Part shown: piece by piece, positions 45,150-58,433 of the stretch | Position numbering within the stretch: position 1 is the first letter of the stretch | Layout: every line of letters starts with the position of its first letter | Origin: Arenicola marina | Lineage: Eukaryota > Annelida > Polychaeta > Arenicolidae | Length of the DNA: 64,000 bases | Direction: 5' to 3' | Assembly (NCBI GenBank): GCA_964019135.1 | Contig: OZ025263.1 | Span: 24,861,639-24,925,638, forward strand | Translations under genes and position numbers: made by a program | Notes under the pieces: model-generated | The model's database searches: none | What the model saw: the letters and a program-made list of their open reading frames with translations, nothing else | Told to the model about the DNA's origin: nothing

Positions 45150-45993
45150 CACCAGCCGCCAGCTATTTGCCACCAGCCACCAGCCACCAGCCACAAGCCA
45201 CCAGCCACTAGCCACCACCCACCAGCCACCAGCCACCAGCCACCAGCCACCAGCCACCAGCCAACCGTCGCCAGCCACCAGCCACCAGCCACCAGCAACC
45301 AGCCACCAGCCACCAGCCACCAGCCAACCGTCCCCAGCCACCAGCCACCAGTCACCAGCCAACCGTCGCCAGCCACCAGCCACCAGCCACCAGCCACCAG
45401 CCACCAGCCACCAGCCACCAGCCACCAGCCACCAGCCACCAGCCACCAGCAACCAGCAACCAGCCACCTGCCACCAGCCACCAGCCACCAGCCACCAGCC
45501 AACCGTCGTAAGCCACCAGCCACCAGCCGCCAGCCACCCGCCACCAGCCACCAGCCACCAGCCACCAGCCACTAGCCACCAGCCACCAGCCACCAGCCAC
45601 CAGCCACTAGCCACCAGCCACCAGCCACCAGCCACCAGCCACCAGCCAACCGTCGCCAGCCACCAGCCACCAGCCACCAGCCACCAGCCACCAGCCACCA
45701 GCCACCAGCCACCAGCCACCAGCCACCAGCCACCAGCCAACCGTCGCCAGCCACCAGCCACCAGCCACCAGCCACCAGCCACCAGCCACCAGCCACCAGC
45801 CACCTGCCACCAGTCACCAGCCACCAGCCACCAGTCACCAGCCACCAGCCGCCAGCCACCAGCCACCAGCCACCAGCCACCTGTCACCAGTCACCAACCA
45901 CCAGCCGCCAGCCACCAGCCACTAGCCACCTGCCACCAGTCACCAACCATCAGCCGCCAGCCGCCAGGCGCCAGCCACCTGCCACCAGTCACC
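45150..45993. repeat. Heptamer array (CCACCAG)n, segmental copy 1
   Basis: About 840 bp of CCACCAG units with interspersed CCAACCGTCGCCAG variants (45263, 45359, 45645, 45737 and others). On the minus strand overlapping GCTGGTGG octamers occur every 7 bp. The 7-bp period leaves all frames of both strands open, giving spurious HQPPATS and GGWWLVA repeat ORFs. Confidence 0.96.
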
Positions 45994-46505
45994 TTGCTAT
46001 GAAAAACAACACCAGTAGACAAAATTCGCTCTCTGCCGGGACCACGCCGTCTGGCGAAGACCATCGTCTTGACGGGAGATGTGAGGTAGCCGCTAAGTTC
46101 TTGACATGACAAGTTCTTGATATAGGACCCCGCCGCGGATATGAACAATACTTAAGTTTCGGAGGGCAAGGCAACGTGAGTCGGCTTGACAGCAATGGAT
46201 ACTGGAGCCCGGAAGGCTTTGGTTCCCTGCTGTGTGAGGTGCTTAACCTGCAAACTTCCAGAGGAGCGCTCCCCCGCCACAGACAGGCGAGCCGGGGCAA
46301 AGATTGCGACCTGATGTTCAAACAAAGATTTCCGTCGTCTCTGAATGTATTCCGTCGCCGTTGCCCATGTCTATGTTGTGGGCCACCGAGGGACGTGGTT
46401 TTATTGCCGCCGAGCTCGTTCTTCCTCCAGGTTTGAAGCTCCTCCCTCAGCCCCTGGTCGGGAATTTATACTTAGACCCACCGCGGGTCGCTGGGATGTA
46501 GATGT

Positions 46506-47449
46506 AGCTGGGATGTAGCACAATGGGCAGAAGTCATCTATTTACCAGTGCATGGCTCAAACATGGACACCGTAGCGCAGCAACAACCATCATAGCCTAT
46601 ATATCATACATATCATATACCATCATAACCACCATATATACCAATGGGTCTATGGTCGCGCCACGTAGCGGGTGGACATGAGATCTTCTTGATCTTACAC
46701 AAATATATGTTAACATCTAACCGTGCTGGCGTGAATTCGATACTCAGATCATGCATTAGAAATAAAAGCATCCCGGTGAGATGCGAGAAAATGTATGCTT
46801 TGTGATATAAATGTCACATAAAATAAAATGCATGTTTCGCTCCATTGTCCTATGTCTGATTCACTGAGGAAATTGTATTTCGACAATGTACTACCAAGAT
46901 AGGGAAATAACTATCCTATCATATGCTTAAAATTATTATGTTTACTCAGCATGAAACACAACACAACAGATTGCTGCCTTTTACAGGATATTTAAGTAGA
47001 GAAGTCGGTGTGGTACTAAGTAGATGTGGTATATAAGGGTTTCTGTGTGTTTGCAGATGTATGTTTCAGCACCACGTGGCATTGTCAGTGTGCTATGGCC
47101 GGTGGCCCTGGCACGTCCATCGATTTGTCTTGCTGTGGAGACTGCAGGGCGCGGACACGCCCCATATAGCTCCTTGATCTGACTGCCGGGGCTCTCCACA
47201 CAACACAACACACAGTCACCTGATAACTGCGGTATATTGGGTCCCAGTAAATTAATGCAGAAATAAAAATACAATTATTAATATTATGAGACAATTTATA
47301 AAACAAAAAATGAGGATTTGTCGATGATAATTTCATACTGGCAAACGACGGTTAACCTGCGGGGACATTGAGTCCATGCAACCCGTGGCCACCAAAGCAA
47401 GACAAGTCAGACAGTTCTACAAGAGTGCCTGATGAACAATCGAGAATCA
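46506..47449. other. Unique DNA, no gene recognised
   Basis: AT-rich with short TATCATA repeats near 46590-46635. No exon or element recognised. Confidence 0.4.
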
Positions 47450-47498
47450 CAAGGTAGGGCAGCCTCAGTAATGTGGCCGGAGCGTCGTCTCAACCACA

Positions 47499-48150
47499 GT
47501 GGAATGCCCAGATGTCTTGCTAGACAGGATCCAGGGTCTTGAGGATCGGGTCATTTCGCTCGAACGGAACAACTCTGATCTTCAAAAGCAACTGAGTCGA
47601 CAGGAAGACTTCCGCAGAAGGAATAACTTGGTAATACACGGTATTCCGGAGGCTGAGGGACCCGAAGACTGGCAGCAATGTGAGGATAAGGTCAAGAACA
47701 CCCTGGCCCAAAAATTCGACGTTCCACCAGAAGAAATTCCATTGGATCGTGCGCACAGACTGGGGAAGAAGAGGTCGATGCAACGCAGGATGGGAACCAG
47801 CGAACAGGCGGCGAGAGGCGGCGAGCAACAGACCGGAACAGATGTAAACACCCGCCCCATTATCGGTCGCTTCGAAAAGTGGAAAGTCAAGGAGAAAGTC
47901 CTGGGTTTAGCGGCGAAGAAGCTTCGCGGATCGCCCCTCAAAGTCCACGAGGACTTCACCCCCCGGGTGAGGGACTTTCGTCGGCAGCTGATCCCCCACT
48001 TGACGTCGTTTCACGAGAAGTATGCGCCAAACGTGAGGTGAGTCGTGCTTCGGTATGACAAGGTAATCGTTGGTCGAGATGTGTACTCCCTGGATGACTG
48101 TGGAAACTTCACCCAGATGACAGGCTCTGAAGACCGATCTCCATAGGACA
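47499..48150 (+). pseudogene. L1-like ORF1 protein (RNA-binding), frameshifted near its end
   Basis: A coiled-coil-like start (DRIQGLEDRVISLERNNSDL) is followed by an RRM-like part (RRNNLVIHGIPEAEG, IPLDRAHRLGK, RPIIGRFEKWKVKEKVL) and a C-terminal part (VHEDFTPRVRDFRRQL). After a stop at 48041 the similarity continues in another frame (RYDKVIVGRDVYSLDD). This is the architecture of L1 ORF1 proteins, which coat the element RNA. No ATG is at the start, so the 5' end may also be damaged. Confidence 0.8.
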
Positions 48151-48309
48151 ATGGTAAAGGCCCACACCCACGTGAGGCACACTCGTGCGGTGTGACAACG
48201 GTTAATGAAAACTGTAATGATGAAATTATGGACACAATAGACCTAAATAATTCAAGGATACTTTCTGATACTCCGGATTCCACCTTACCAGTGATAACAC
48301 CAACAGCAG

Positions 48310-51300
48310 GCAAAAATCTATCTGTGCTTTCTTGGAATGTCAATGGATTAAGTTCCATTTCCATTAATTTTTAGATTTTATGAAGTTTATTACTAAATTT
48401 GAGATTATATTTTGTAGTGAGACATGGGCAGAGGTGTCGGATAACGACAAAATATATATTCATGATTACTCTTGTTATTTAAAGCATTTTCCGAGATTAA
48501 GCCACTTTGGCCATGCCCCTGGTGGAATTGTGCTGTTTATCAAGGAATATCTTTGTCAAGGTATCAGAATTATCGAAACGAATACAAAATATGTCATCGT
48601 TATTCTACTTCATCATGAATTTTTTGGCTGGTCAAATGACATGATAATGTGTTTTACATACTTGCCACCTGAGGGATCTACATCATACCAAAACGTAAAT
48701 TATGGCATTGAAATTCTAGAAGATGTGACATTTTCTTTAAAATTCCAGTATGATCATGCATATATAGTGGTAATAGGTGATCTTAATGCGAGAACAGCAA
48801 ACCTGGAAGATTTTATCAAAGATGACTCATTAAAACATTTGCCATTAGAAGAGTTGTACCAAGAAAGCTCCTTCAATTTACCACGTAAGTCACAAGATTC
48901 TGAAGGAGCTATTAACGCGTTTGGTTATTCGCTGATCGATTTTTGTAAAGTAGCAGGTTTGCATATATTAAATGGCCGGTCAAATAGTGACCCTCAGGGA
49001 TCTTCCACTTATATTGGTCCAACAGGTTGTGGTTTAATTGATTATGTATTTTTACCCGCAGACATGTTTTAGGACCGGGACATTGATTTCAAAGTTTCAA
49101 GTAATACAGAGTCAGATCACATGCTAGTTTACCTTTCTATTGGTTGTCCTAGTACATCAGTTAACAATGATTGTTCTGAATGTACCAAGTTTAGGGAAAA
49201 GTTTACATGGAAGGATTTACACTTAGAAAGTTTCAAGTGCAGGTTGGAAGATGACAACTCTCTGGAGGTTATAAGAAATATTGAATTCAGTCTCTCTGAA
49301 GGTGATATTGACCAGGCGGTAAACAATTTAACTCAGGTGCTGCAGTATGCAGCGGAAGGTATGAGATCACGCTGCAACCTGCAACCTGTAACTGGTAGTT
49401 TGACAAGATGGTGGGATGCGGAATTAATCAGTGTCAAGAGATGTAGAAACCATGCTTCAAATGTATTCAGGTATAACAATACTCAACAAAGTCTTGATGA
49501 ATATTTGTCTGTCAAAAGAAAATTTAAGAGACTATGCACTATTAAGAAAGAGAGTTGGAGATGCAGACAGAGGGATAAACTTAGGAGTGAGATGCAGGAC
49601 AAAAAAACTTGTTGGAAAGCTATTAGGCAACTCAGGAACAAAAAGACAGTCTGCAGTATCTCACCCACAATGTGGAAGACATACTTTAATAATTTACTTG
49701 GAGGGAACCCAGATATAGATACTGATGCACAAGAAAATGTAGACGCAACGTTAGCTGATCATGATTCTTATTGTGAGAAATGCCAAGCTAATAAGCCAGT
49801 TATACTCAATGAGACTTTCACTCATGATGAAGTCAGTAGAGCCATAAATGACCTGCCCAATCAAAAGGCACCTGGTATTGATGGTATTGTGAATGAGATG
49901 ATTAAGGGAAGCAAATCTGTAATGCTACCAATATTTGTGAATATCTTCAATAGGATTATGGACTCAGGGTATTACCCTGCTTGCTGGTGTGAAGCCATGA
50001 TATCTCCGTTACATAAAGCAGGTTCTATAAAAAGTGTGAATAATGACAGGGGTATTTCACTATTACCTAACTTGGCTAAATTATTCACCAAAGTTGTAAA
50101 TGAAAGGTGTGTTACATGGGCAGAAGACTGACAAGTTTCTTGAGGAAAAAGCTGGCTTTAGGAGGGGGAGGAGTACAGTAGACACAATTGTTACACTACA
50201 GGCTATGATTCAAAAGTACTTGTCAAAAGCAGGGGGAAGATTCTACTGTGCATTTATTGATTTTTCGAAAGTTTTCGACAGGGTGCCAACACAAGCAACT
50301 ATGGTTCAGACTATACAATGAGGGAGTGTATGGTGATATAATGAAAGTGTTACAATCGATGTATACCAAAGTGCAGTCCTGTGTGCAAACCTCTAAGGGT
50401 ATTACCGACTCATTTAGCAACAATATTGGTACTCGGCAAGGGTGTATATTGAGTCCCTTCCTCTTTAATATGTATTTAAATGAACTGGCATATACATATA
50501 AGAAAGCTAGCTGTGAGGGTGTGTATGTGAATGAGGTCTTCCCTAATGTAATTCAGTTAATGTTTGCAGATGATATTGTTAATGGAACGGACACAGTGGG
50601 TCGTTTACAGAAGCTATTAAATGTTTTAGAAGAATTTAGTAGCAAATGGGGATTGCAAATCAATGTTGATTAAAATAAGATTATTGTATTTAGAAATGGT
50701 CGACCCTTGAGAAGCAATGAAAAATGGTACTACAAGGGAAAGCTTCTGCAGGTTGTGTCTTACTATAAATATTTAGGTATCATATTTTCTTCTAAATTGA
50801 TGTGGTCTGTGGCTCAAAAGACTCTCGCCTTCCAAGCGGGTAAAGCAGTGATAATCATTAAAGAAATTTCAAAAAACTGTGGTGGTTTGGAGGTAGAGAC
50901 ATATTTTGACCTCTTTGACAAAATGATAGTACCCATTCTTACATACGGTGCAGAAGTTTGGGGTTATGATGTCAAAGATTGTATAGAACGTGTGCACACG
51001 AGATTTTGTAAATATGTCTTGGGCGTACCATGGAGTACACCAAATTCAGCGGTTTATGGTGAGTGCGGTAGGTTACCTCTAAGGGTAAGGTGTACCCTTA
51101 GTTGTGTTAAATACTGGGTGAAATTGTTAAGAATGCCTGAATCCAGACTTACGAAATGTACGTACAATATGTTATTTAGGCTGACAGAGGCTGGTCGTAT
51201 GACCTGGGTTTCTAAACTCGAGCACTTACTTTTCTGTTATGGATTCGGCTATGCCTGGTTTCAGCAACAACTTGGAGATCCTGAGGCCTTTATTGAACAA

Positions 51301-51675
51301 TTTTCCAAAAGGGTAATTGACTGCGCTTACCAGAACTGGCAGAGTAAGACAGACCTGCTGAATTGTAAAGAATATAAGAAGTTGCTCATACGCGAACCAT
51401 ACTTGTGTCTTCTCGAGGATTTTAGACTACGGCAGATCTTAGCCAGATTCAGATGTAGGGTGCTATGGACAAGTTCGTACTGCAGGGGAGAAAACTCTAT
51501 CTGTAAATATTGCCTACAACATGAAACTATTTCTTCTCTTGACGAGTTCCATATTTTAATGAAATGCCCATTGTATGACAATCTCCGCAATAATTATTTT
51601 CCTACAAGATATTTAACGACATATGATATTAGGAGTTTTCTTTGTATTATGACTTCCGAGGAAAAACATGTTTAA
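48310..51675 (+). pseudogene. LINE endonuclease/reverse transcriptase, broken in at least five places
   Basis: Pieces in order: LSVLSWNVNGLSS (48319, then a stop at 48372), IIFCSETWAEV to VVIGDLNARTANL and GLIDYVFLP (48380-49072), NQKAPGIDGIVNEMIKG to NNDRGISLLPNLAKLF (49121-50131), KAGFRRGRSTVDTI and CAFIDFSKVFDRV (50100-50321), TRQGCILSPFLFNMYLNELA and MFADDIV (50248-50673), then the C-terminal region (50707-51675) with YKYLGIIFSSKLMW and a late Cys/His motif near ICKYCLQHETISS and FHILMKCPLY. Stops and frame changes between pieces show it is dead. Confidence 0.85.
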
Positions 51676-51902
51676 TCTCCTTAGCAAGGTTTATACAAAA
51701 AGCATTCACTATGCATGAAAAAAGGCTTAGCCTAATTCTCTCTAATTAATTAAGTTTGTTCTAGTCGGTTGCATGTTATTTTTGTGTTCTGTATTTGTAC
51801 GAGGGGCCTGGTGCCTGAAGTTACCAATGAACTATCTATCTATCTATCATACTGGCAATCAGACACGGGTATGTTATTTCAGACGAAAAAATTCAACTAT
51901 GG

Positions 51903-52013
51903 TGACTGAGATGACTGAGATGACTGAGATGACTGGGATGACTGAGATGACTGAGATGACTGAGATGACTGAGATGACCGAGAATGACTGAGATGCTTGA
52001 GATGACTGAGATG
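51903..52013. repeat. 9-bp (GACTGAGAT)n microsatellite
   Basis: About nine uniform units, then diverged ones to about 52013, between the LINE tail and the gypsy remnant. Confidence 0.9.
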
Positions 52014-52029
52014 GCTGATGCCCGAGGGA

Positions 52030-52530
52030 GAGATTTGAAGCTTAGTCTCTATCAAACAGCTTACTACAACGCCTTACTATCCCATTCCATTTGTAATGGA
52101 TTGATTGAACGATTCTATGGTAGAATTAAGCATATTTTGAAGCGCCTCTGTAGTGAAAAACCCACGGATTGAAACAGACTATCCGCAGTTTTGTTTGCAT
52201 ACCGTGAAGCCACTCAGGAAAATCTCGGATTTTCCCAATTGAAATGTTATGTGGCAGAACTATACGTGGCCCTAAGCAAAACTTAAAGCAACTGTGGACT
52301 AAAGATGTTGAATGCGACATCATCAAAGGTACGTATCAGTATGTCTTAGATCTGTAAGCTTGTCATGAAGATACGTGTGAACTAGCTCATCGTGATTTGA
52401 CTAAAGCCAGAGAGCAACAAAACCGACAATAAGATCGTGGAGGAAAGAAAACAACCCTTCAAAATCATGTTTTAGTATTGCTGCCAACTTCAAACAATAA
52501 GTTGTTGGTAGAGCGATGCGTAGGTCCGGA
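52030..52530 (+). pseudogene. Ty3/gypsy retrotransposon integrase remnant
   Basis: Across two frames: CNGLIERFYGRIKHILKRL, SEKPTD, a stop, AVLFAYREATQENLGFS, then AHRDLTKAREQQNR and VLVLLPTSNNKLL. This is the end of the integrase catalytic core and the C-terminal part as in gypsy-type pol polyproteins. No LTRs, protease or reverse transcriptase were seen, so it is a fragment. Confidence 0.75.
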
Positions 52531-52789
52531 TTATCAAACCAGAATCAAGGATAGGAGGAAGACTTCTAAAGAGAATATGTTCAGACTGTAGGAAACGATT
52601 TGCAGAGCAAATGCCGGTGAAAACTGTTGACTTTTTTCCCAGACCACTCTTAACCGCAGAGGCAAGGGGACAGTTGTTTCTACTTGGTGTCCACGGCGCT
52701 TGGTAAAGGCCGCTAGGCATCTTTTACAGTTGTTGGCCCCTTTATTGGTCACGTGCCGACAGTAACCCCCGGGGGCAAGGCCAGGGTCG

Positions 52790-53300
52790 GGGCGTGGTGC
52801 TAGGGCGCGTTGAGAGGGTGGAACGGGGATTGGGGCGAGGTGCCACGTTGGGGCGAGGGGCGGGGCGTTAGGGCAGGATGAGGGGGCGGGACCGGGTTTG
52901 GTGCGGGGCGCCAAGGGCGGGGCAAGGGGGTTGGAGAGAGGTGGGTCGGGGTGCCAATATGGGGCGAGGGGGTGGGACGAGGGTTGGGTCGGGGTGCCAA
53001 TATGGGGAGAAGGGGCGGGGCGAAAGGTTGGGGCGGTGCGCCAGGGCGGGGCGAGGGGGTAGAACGAGGGTTGGGGCGATGGGGTGGGGTGGGACGGTTG
53101 TTGGGGCGGGGCGCCAGGGCGGGGCGAGGGGGTGGGACGAGAGTTGGGGCGATGGGGTGGGATGAGGGCGTCGGCGGGGCTTGGGGCGAAGGGGGGGCAG
53201 GGCCTTTGATTGGGTGAGTCGAGAATTGGTCCGGGTTGAGGGTGTGGGACGAGGGTTGGTGCGATGGGCGGGACGAGGCAGGGGGTGGGGCGGGAGGGGC
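52790..53300. repeat. G-rich degenerate minisatellite in segmental copy 2
   Basis: Units resemble GGGGCGGGGCGCCAGGGCGG followed by GGCGAGGGGGTGGGACGAGGG-like text with irregular period near 45-50 bp. A shorter version is in copy 1 (42290-42400). Many runs of four or more G suggest quadruplex potential. Confidence 0.75.
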
Positions 53301-55159
53301 TGGGGACGAGGCAAGTATCTCACATCAGTTGTTGTTTCCATCACACGTATCGTGGCAGTGAGGACTCCCCTAAGGAATCCTAAGGATGACTGATTAGTCA
53401 TACAGAAAATGGCGGAACTTAAACCACCAAAAAATATGCCAGAGCTAAAGAATCTCATTCCGGCCTCGCCTGCGATGCGGCGACCCAGCCTTTCGAGCAG
53501 AACCCATTAAAAATGCCTCCTGCAAATAAAGATAAATGACGCCACGTGATTGGGTTAACGTGTTGCGGGGTCGTTCCATGGACCATAGTCCACCGCACGG
53601 TGGCGCTGCGCAGGTCACATTTACCCAGGATGCCACCTTGCGTATTAAGGTAAAGAATGATGCGGGAGAACGGGCAAGTGCTCGCCCCTCCCATCTCACG
53701 GCACGGCCCATTTGACAGCCATATTGATGTAACCCACGTGATGAAACCTGGGGATAACATGGCGTTCATCTGCTGATCACCAGAGCGCCGTGTTATGTCC
53801 CTGAACCGTACGCCATCGGCATGGTCTGAATTTCCCGTGTTGATGGATTTAACTCGGCCGACGAAAAATGCTGAGATACAAAACTTGTGTTCACGATTAT
53901 CATCGTCAAGGTTAGGAATCTGCAGCTGCTAGGCAACGCATTAGAGTTTTGCGTTGCAAGCTACTTATTTGCAAGCCGCGTGTTAATTGCAATTTCCGCT
54001 TATTCAATTTGTAAGCAGTTTTTTTTTCGATCCTGGGACATTTCGCATTTCGCACTTTGTACGTACATAAAGACACAAGCTCCAGTGCCACGCATTGAAG
54101 TTGGCATCGTAACTGTGGGCCTATACTGGGATGCCCGCTTGGGTTGTTCGCCGCTCGCCTGTGGTGAGAGAGTAGATGTTGCCCCCAGTGAAGCACCGAT
54201 CGCGGGGCACCAAACAATGTTATCTGAGATAAGGAAACGTGGAGATCAAATCTGTCTTGACTTGTGTGTGTGGGTGTGTCAGAGGAGAGGCGCGGCGTGC
54301 GTGTAGGACGGGGGGAGGGGGGGGGGGGTAGCTCCTGGGGCCGTCCCTCGGGCCTGCTCCACGTGTTATCACGTCTGCTGTATCAGCACCGCGCTGTCCG
54401 CCCCAGCCACAACGAGCTGAAGGCTTCTGAAGCAGCACACTAGGGTGGTAGGGAATGGAGGCGGTGTTGGGGTCCGGGGGTGGCGGCGGAGGCGTCGGGT
54501 TGAAGACTGGGGCGGGTGGGGGTTCGGGGCGGCGGGGAGGTAGAAGGGTGGCTGATGGAGAGGATGGGCTTGGTGGGTGATCTGTTGCCTTAGCGTCCCG
54601 TTATTGCACCCATGTTGGTCGGCGTTTACAACCTGCAGCATAACATACAGGGAATGCCACAGCATTTTAACGAAGCAATTAATCTCTCTCAATCAAGTTA
54701 TCACAATAGCGACTGACATGATACTAAATATACACCAACTCCAAGCACTCTGTGAAATACGCATGATTGCGCTCTGAAATTGAGTGATAGCTGCAGCGGC
54801 ACGTCTTCAATGTTAAACACAGGCTCACCTCTTTTTGTTAGTGGCTCAGTTAGACTGATTCGTATCTGCGAGTAGATCACTTTATCGAGTAGATCGATTC
54901 GGTGCTGTACCGCAGTCACAACACGGCACCAACAGAACTGAAGAGCAAATACGGACAACGATGCGTCTCAAATGGTCCTTTACTGAAGAACTAGCCCAGG
55001 GTGGTAGCGCAGATACAATGCGTAACTGCGCTTGGGGCCATTGCGAATTAACTCATCGCCAGTGGGTCTGTCATCGTCCTCACTCATCTGTCACTCATCT
55101 GCCTCATCCCTGACTCACCAGATCAATCGCTCATCTTGCTATAGCTCATGTTTTGCGAC

Positions 55160-55292
55160 CAAATAGACCGATCCATACGCCGACACTAAGCCCCGCCCAC
55201 GCGTGAGAATTACTCATCTCTGAAACTGTCAAGAAAGTAACATGCTGCTTTGTATAATTAGATAAAAGCAAAAGTGACATCAGTTAATGAAC
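55160..55292 (+). repeat. Dispersed repeat family, internally deleted copy in segmental copy 2
   Basis: Starts AATAGACCGATCCATACGCC and resumes at TACTCATCTCTGAAACTG, lacking the AAATTGAC middle part. The same deletion is in copies 3 and 4. Confidence 0.8.
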
Positions 55293-55739
55293 GACAAAAT
55301 TGATCTGTCTGTTTCGTCTTGATGTGCGCACAAAGCGGCAACCATCACCAATGTACTATTTCATAATTTCTTACTTCTTTTTTTAGAGGAGCTCGAACAA
55401 TGAGACCGTCTGTGTCAGAAACAAATAAAATATGAAGCTTTATGTATAATGCTCACAAGGACATCTACCCCGGGAGTTGGGGAGGGAGGGAGAGGGGGGA
55501 CGGATGCGGGGGCGGGTCTGCGACCTTCCTGAGATGCCACGACCTCTATCTAGGGCTGTCATCACCTTGGGTTTAGAGGCAGGAGGTAAAATACGCGTTA
55601 AATTCCCAGAATCTCCCGGAAAAATGATTAAGTACGAAATTTTAAGGGGCCACTATGTAAATGGTTAGGCTCCTATTGAGCTGCGGACAGGTTAAAATGG
55701 CATCCTTATTCATCACGCTTCTAGATATGCCAGCCGCGA

Positions 55740-55920
55740 TTCAACTCCTGTCAGGTGCAAATCAACACGTGTCAGGCGCGATGCAACACGTGTCAGGTGC
55801 GATTCAACACTTGTCTGGCGCGATTCAACAGGTATCAGGCGCAATGCAACAGTGTCAGGTGCGATTCAACACCTGTCTGGCGCGATTCAACACCTGTCTG
55901 GCGCAAGTCAACACGTATGA
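55740..55920. repeat. 21-bp minisatellite, ~8 units, segmental copy 2
   Basis: The unit is a variant of CAACACGTGTCAGGCGCGAT plus G or T. The period is a multiple of 3, giving spurious open frames. Confidence 0.95.
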
Positions 55921-56250
55921 TGCTAACTACCCTCCCGCCCTTCCACAAGCTCTAAACTACTGATAAAGCCGGCTTCAAATGCCAGCAAAATCTCCATAAG
56001 CGGCTCAAAAACCGTCCACCAGGGTATACAGAACACGTCTAACAGGGAATGCTATTGAAATCCCAGATGTGGTTTTGGATGTAGATAGTCAATGGGGCGG
56101 AAGTCCGGAGCCCTGACAGAATGTGTCCCCCACAGCTTGTCGGTAACATGGCAACAGCTTGTTTCCGGGTGTCCTGTTCACAATACACTCCACCATCCCA
56201 GGTATATTGAAGGCCGGCTCGAATCACTGGGTCTATTGCCTGGAGATCCC

Positions 56251-56943
56251 CACCCGCCAGCCACCAGCCACCAGCCACCCCCCGCCAGCCACCAGCCACC
56301 AGCCACCAGCTACCAGCAACCAGCCACCAGCCACCAGCCACCAGCCACCAGATACCAGAAACCAGCAACTAGCTACCAGCCACCAGCCACCAGCCACCAG
56401 CCACCAGCCACCAGCCATCAGCCACCAGCCACCAGCCACCAGCCACCAGCCACCAGCCACCAGCCACCAGCCATCAGCCACCAGACACCGGCCACCAGCC
56501 ACCGGCCACCGGCCACCAGCCACCAGCCACCAGCCACCAGCCACCAGCCACCAGCTACCAGCCACCAGCCACCAGCCACCAGCCACCAGCCACCAGCCAC
56601 CAGCCACCAGCCACCAGCCACCAGCCACCAGCCACCAGCCACCAGCCACCAGCCACCAGCAACTAGCCACCAGCCACCAGCCACCAGCCACCAACCACCA
56701 GCCACCAGCCACCAGCCACCAGCCACCAGCAACTAGCCACCAGCCGCCAGCCGCCAGACGCCAGCCACCAGCCACCAGCCACCAGCCACCAGCCCCCAGC
56801 CACCAGCCACCAGCCACCAGCCACCAGCCACCAGCCACCAGCCACCAGCCACTAGCCACCAGCCACCAGCCACCAGCCACCAGCCACTAGCAACTAGCCA
56901 CCAGCCACCAGCTACCAGCCACCAGCCACCAGCCACCAGCCAC
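56251..56943. repeat. Heptamer array (CCACCAG)n, segmental copy 2
   Basis: About 690 bp. A marker block CAACTAGCCACCAGCCGCCA followed by GCCGCCAGACG occurs once (56730). Confidence 0.96.
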
Positions 56944-58433
56944 CCGAACATGAAAGACAAAACCTGCAGACAACCTGATGACCACGCCATCTGGCGAAGA
57001 CAATAATCTCGTCGGGAGGTGTGAGATAGCCGCTAAATTCTTGACATGCGAGGCAGCGACCATCAAGATTATCGATACCAAGAACTGTCAGTCAGTTCAC
57101 TGGTCTTATTGCTACCCATTATCAATAGCAAACATATGGGACCCCGCTGCGGATATGAACAATAGTTAAGTTTCGGAAGGCAAGGCAACGTGAACCGGCT
57201 TGAAAGCAATGGATACTGGAGCCCGGAAGGTTTTTTAGGTCCCTGGTGTGTGAGGTGCTTAACCTGCAAACTTCCAGAGGAGCGCTCCCCCTCCACAGAC
57301 AGGCCAGCCGGGGCAAAGATTGCGACCTGATGTTCAAACAAAGGTTTCCGTCGTCTCTGACTGTATTCCGTCGCCGTTGCCCATGTCTATGTTGTGGGCC
57401 ACCGAGGGACGTGGTTTTATTGCCGCCGAGCTTCTTCTTCCTCCAGGTTTGAAGCTCCTCCCTCAGTCCCTGGTCGGGAATTATACTTAAACCCACCGCT
57501 GGTCGCTGGTCGGAGATTTATATTTAAACTCACCGGGACCCTCCCACCTCCCACCTCCCATCTCCCACTATTGGCAAGCCGCGTGTTAATTGCAATTTCC
57601 GCTTATTCAATTTGTAAGCAGTTTTTTTTTCGATCCTGGGACATTTCGCATTTCGCACTTTGTACGTACATAAAGACACAAGCTCCAGTGCCACGCATTG
57701 AAGTTGGCATCGTAACTGTGGGCCTATACTGGGATGCCCGCTTGGGTTGTTCGCCGCTCGCCTGTGGTGAGAGAGTAGATGTTGCCCCCAGTGAAGCACC
57801 GATCGCGGGGCACCAAACAATGTTATCTGAGATAAGGAAACGTGGAGATCAAATCTGTCTTGACTTGTGTGTGTGGGTGTGTCAGAGGAGAGGCGCGGCG
57901 TGCGTGTAGGACGGGGGGAGGGGGGGGGGGTAGCTCCTGGGGCCGTCCCTCGGGCCTGCTCCACGTGTTATCACGTCTGCTGTATCAGCACCGCGCTGTC
58001 CGCCCCGGCCACAACGAGCTGAAGGCTTCTGAAGCAGCACACTAGGGTGGTAGGGAATGGAGGCGGTGTTGGGGTCCGGGGGTGGCGGCGGAGGCGTCGG
58101 GTTGAAGACTGGGGCGGGTGGGGGTTCGGGGCGGCGGGGAGGTAGAAGGGTGGCTGATGGAGAGGATGGGCTTGGTGGGTGATCTGTTGCCTTAGCGTCC
58201 CGTTATTGCACCCATGTTGGTCGGCGTTTACAACCTGCAGCATAACATACAGGGAATGCCACAGCATTTTAACGAAGCAATTAATCTCTCTCAATCAAGT
58301 TATCACAATAGCGACTGACATGATACTAAATATACACCAACTCCAAGCACTCTGTGAAATACGCATCTGCCTCATCCCTGACTCACCAGATCAATCGCTC
58401 ATCTTGCTATAGCTCATGTTTTGCCCCCATATA

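Larger units (their letters stand above)
42075..46505. repeat. Segmental duplication, copy 1 (most diverged)
   Basis: It aligns by eye with 52600-57571: AACTGTTGACTTTTTTCCC (42110 and 52623), GACCCAGCCTTTCGAGCAGA (42550 and 53482), TTTAACTCGGCCGACGAAAA (42921 and 53848), GATGTTCAAACAAAG near the right end. It holds a G-rich stretch (42290-42400), a full-length dispersed repeat (44297-44545) and a heptamer array. It lacks the 21-bp minisatellite seen in copies 2-4. Confidence 0.85.
47450..51850 (+). mobile_element. Decayed L1/I-like non-LTR retrotransposon with two ORFs
   Basis: An L1-type ORF1 remnant (47499 to about 48150) is followed by an endonuclease/reverse-transcriptase region (48310-51675) broken by stops and frameshifts. 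A (CTAT)n tail at 51832-51849 is a plausible 3' end. The element occupies the DNA between segmental copies 1 and 2. Confidence 0.85.
52600..57571. repeat. Segmental duplication, copy 2
   Basis: The left part (52600-53970) is shared only with copy 1. The right part (53970-57571) is nearly identical to copies 3 and 4. Order: G-rich array, shared unique DNA, shortened dispersed repeat, 21-bp minisatellite (8 units), heptamer array, shared unique DNA with GATGTTCAAACAAAGG. It retains 334 bp (54765-55098) that is missing from copies 3 and 4. Confidence 0.92.

Noticed and set aside
44860..46002. HQPPATS (plus) and GGWWLVA (minus) repeat proteins here and at 56.1-61.7 kb
   Set aside because: The 7-bp unit keeps all six frames open; both strands give equally long ORFs, so they carry no coding signal.
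56092..56220. Possible LIM-like exon (YTWDGGVYCEQD on minus), conserved in the segmental copies
   Set aside because: Too few zinc-ligand residues, no flanking splice sites that work in all copies, and the likeness is only a few residues.
57246..57452. Conserved Cys-rich ORF (CVRCLTCKLPEERSP, RRRCPCLCCGPPRD) near the right end of each segmental copy
   Set aside because: Conservation is explained by recent duplication. Copy 1 changes the frame at the Cys pairs, and no known domain fits.
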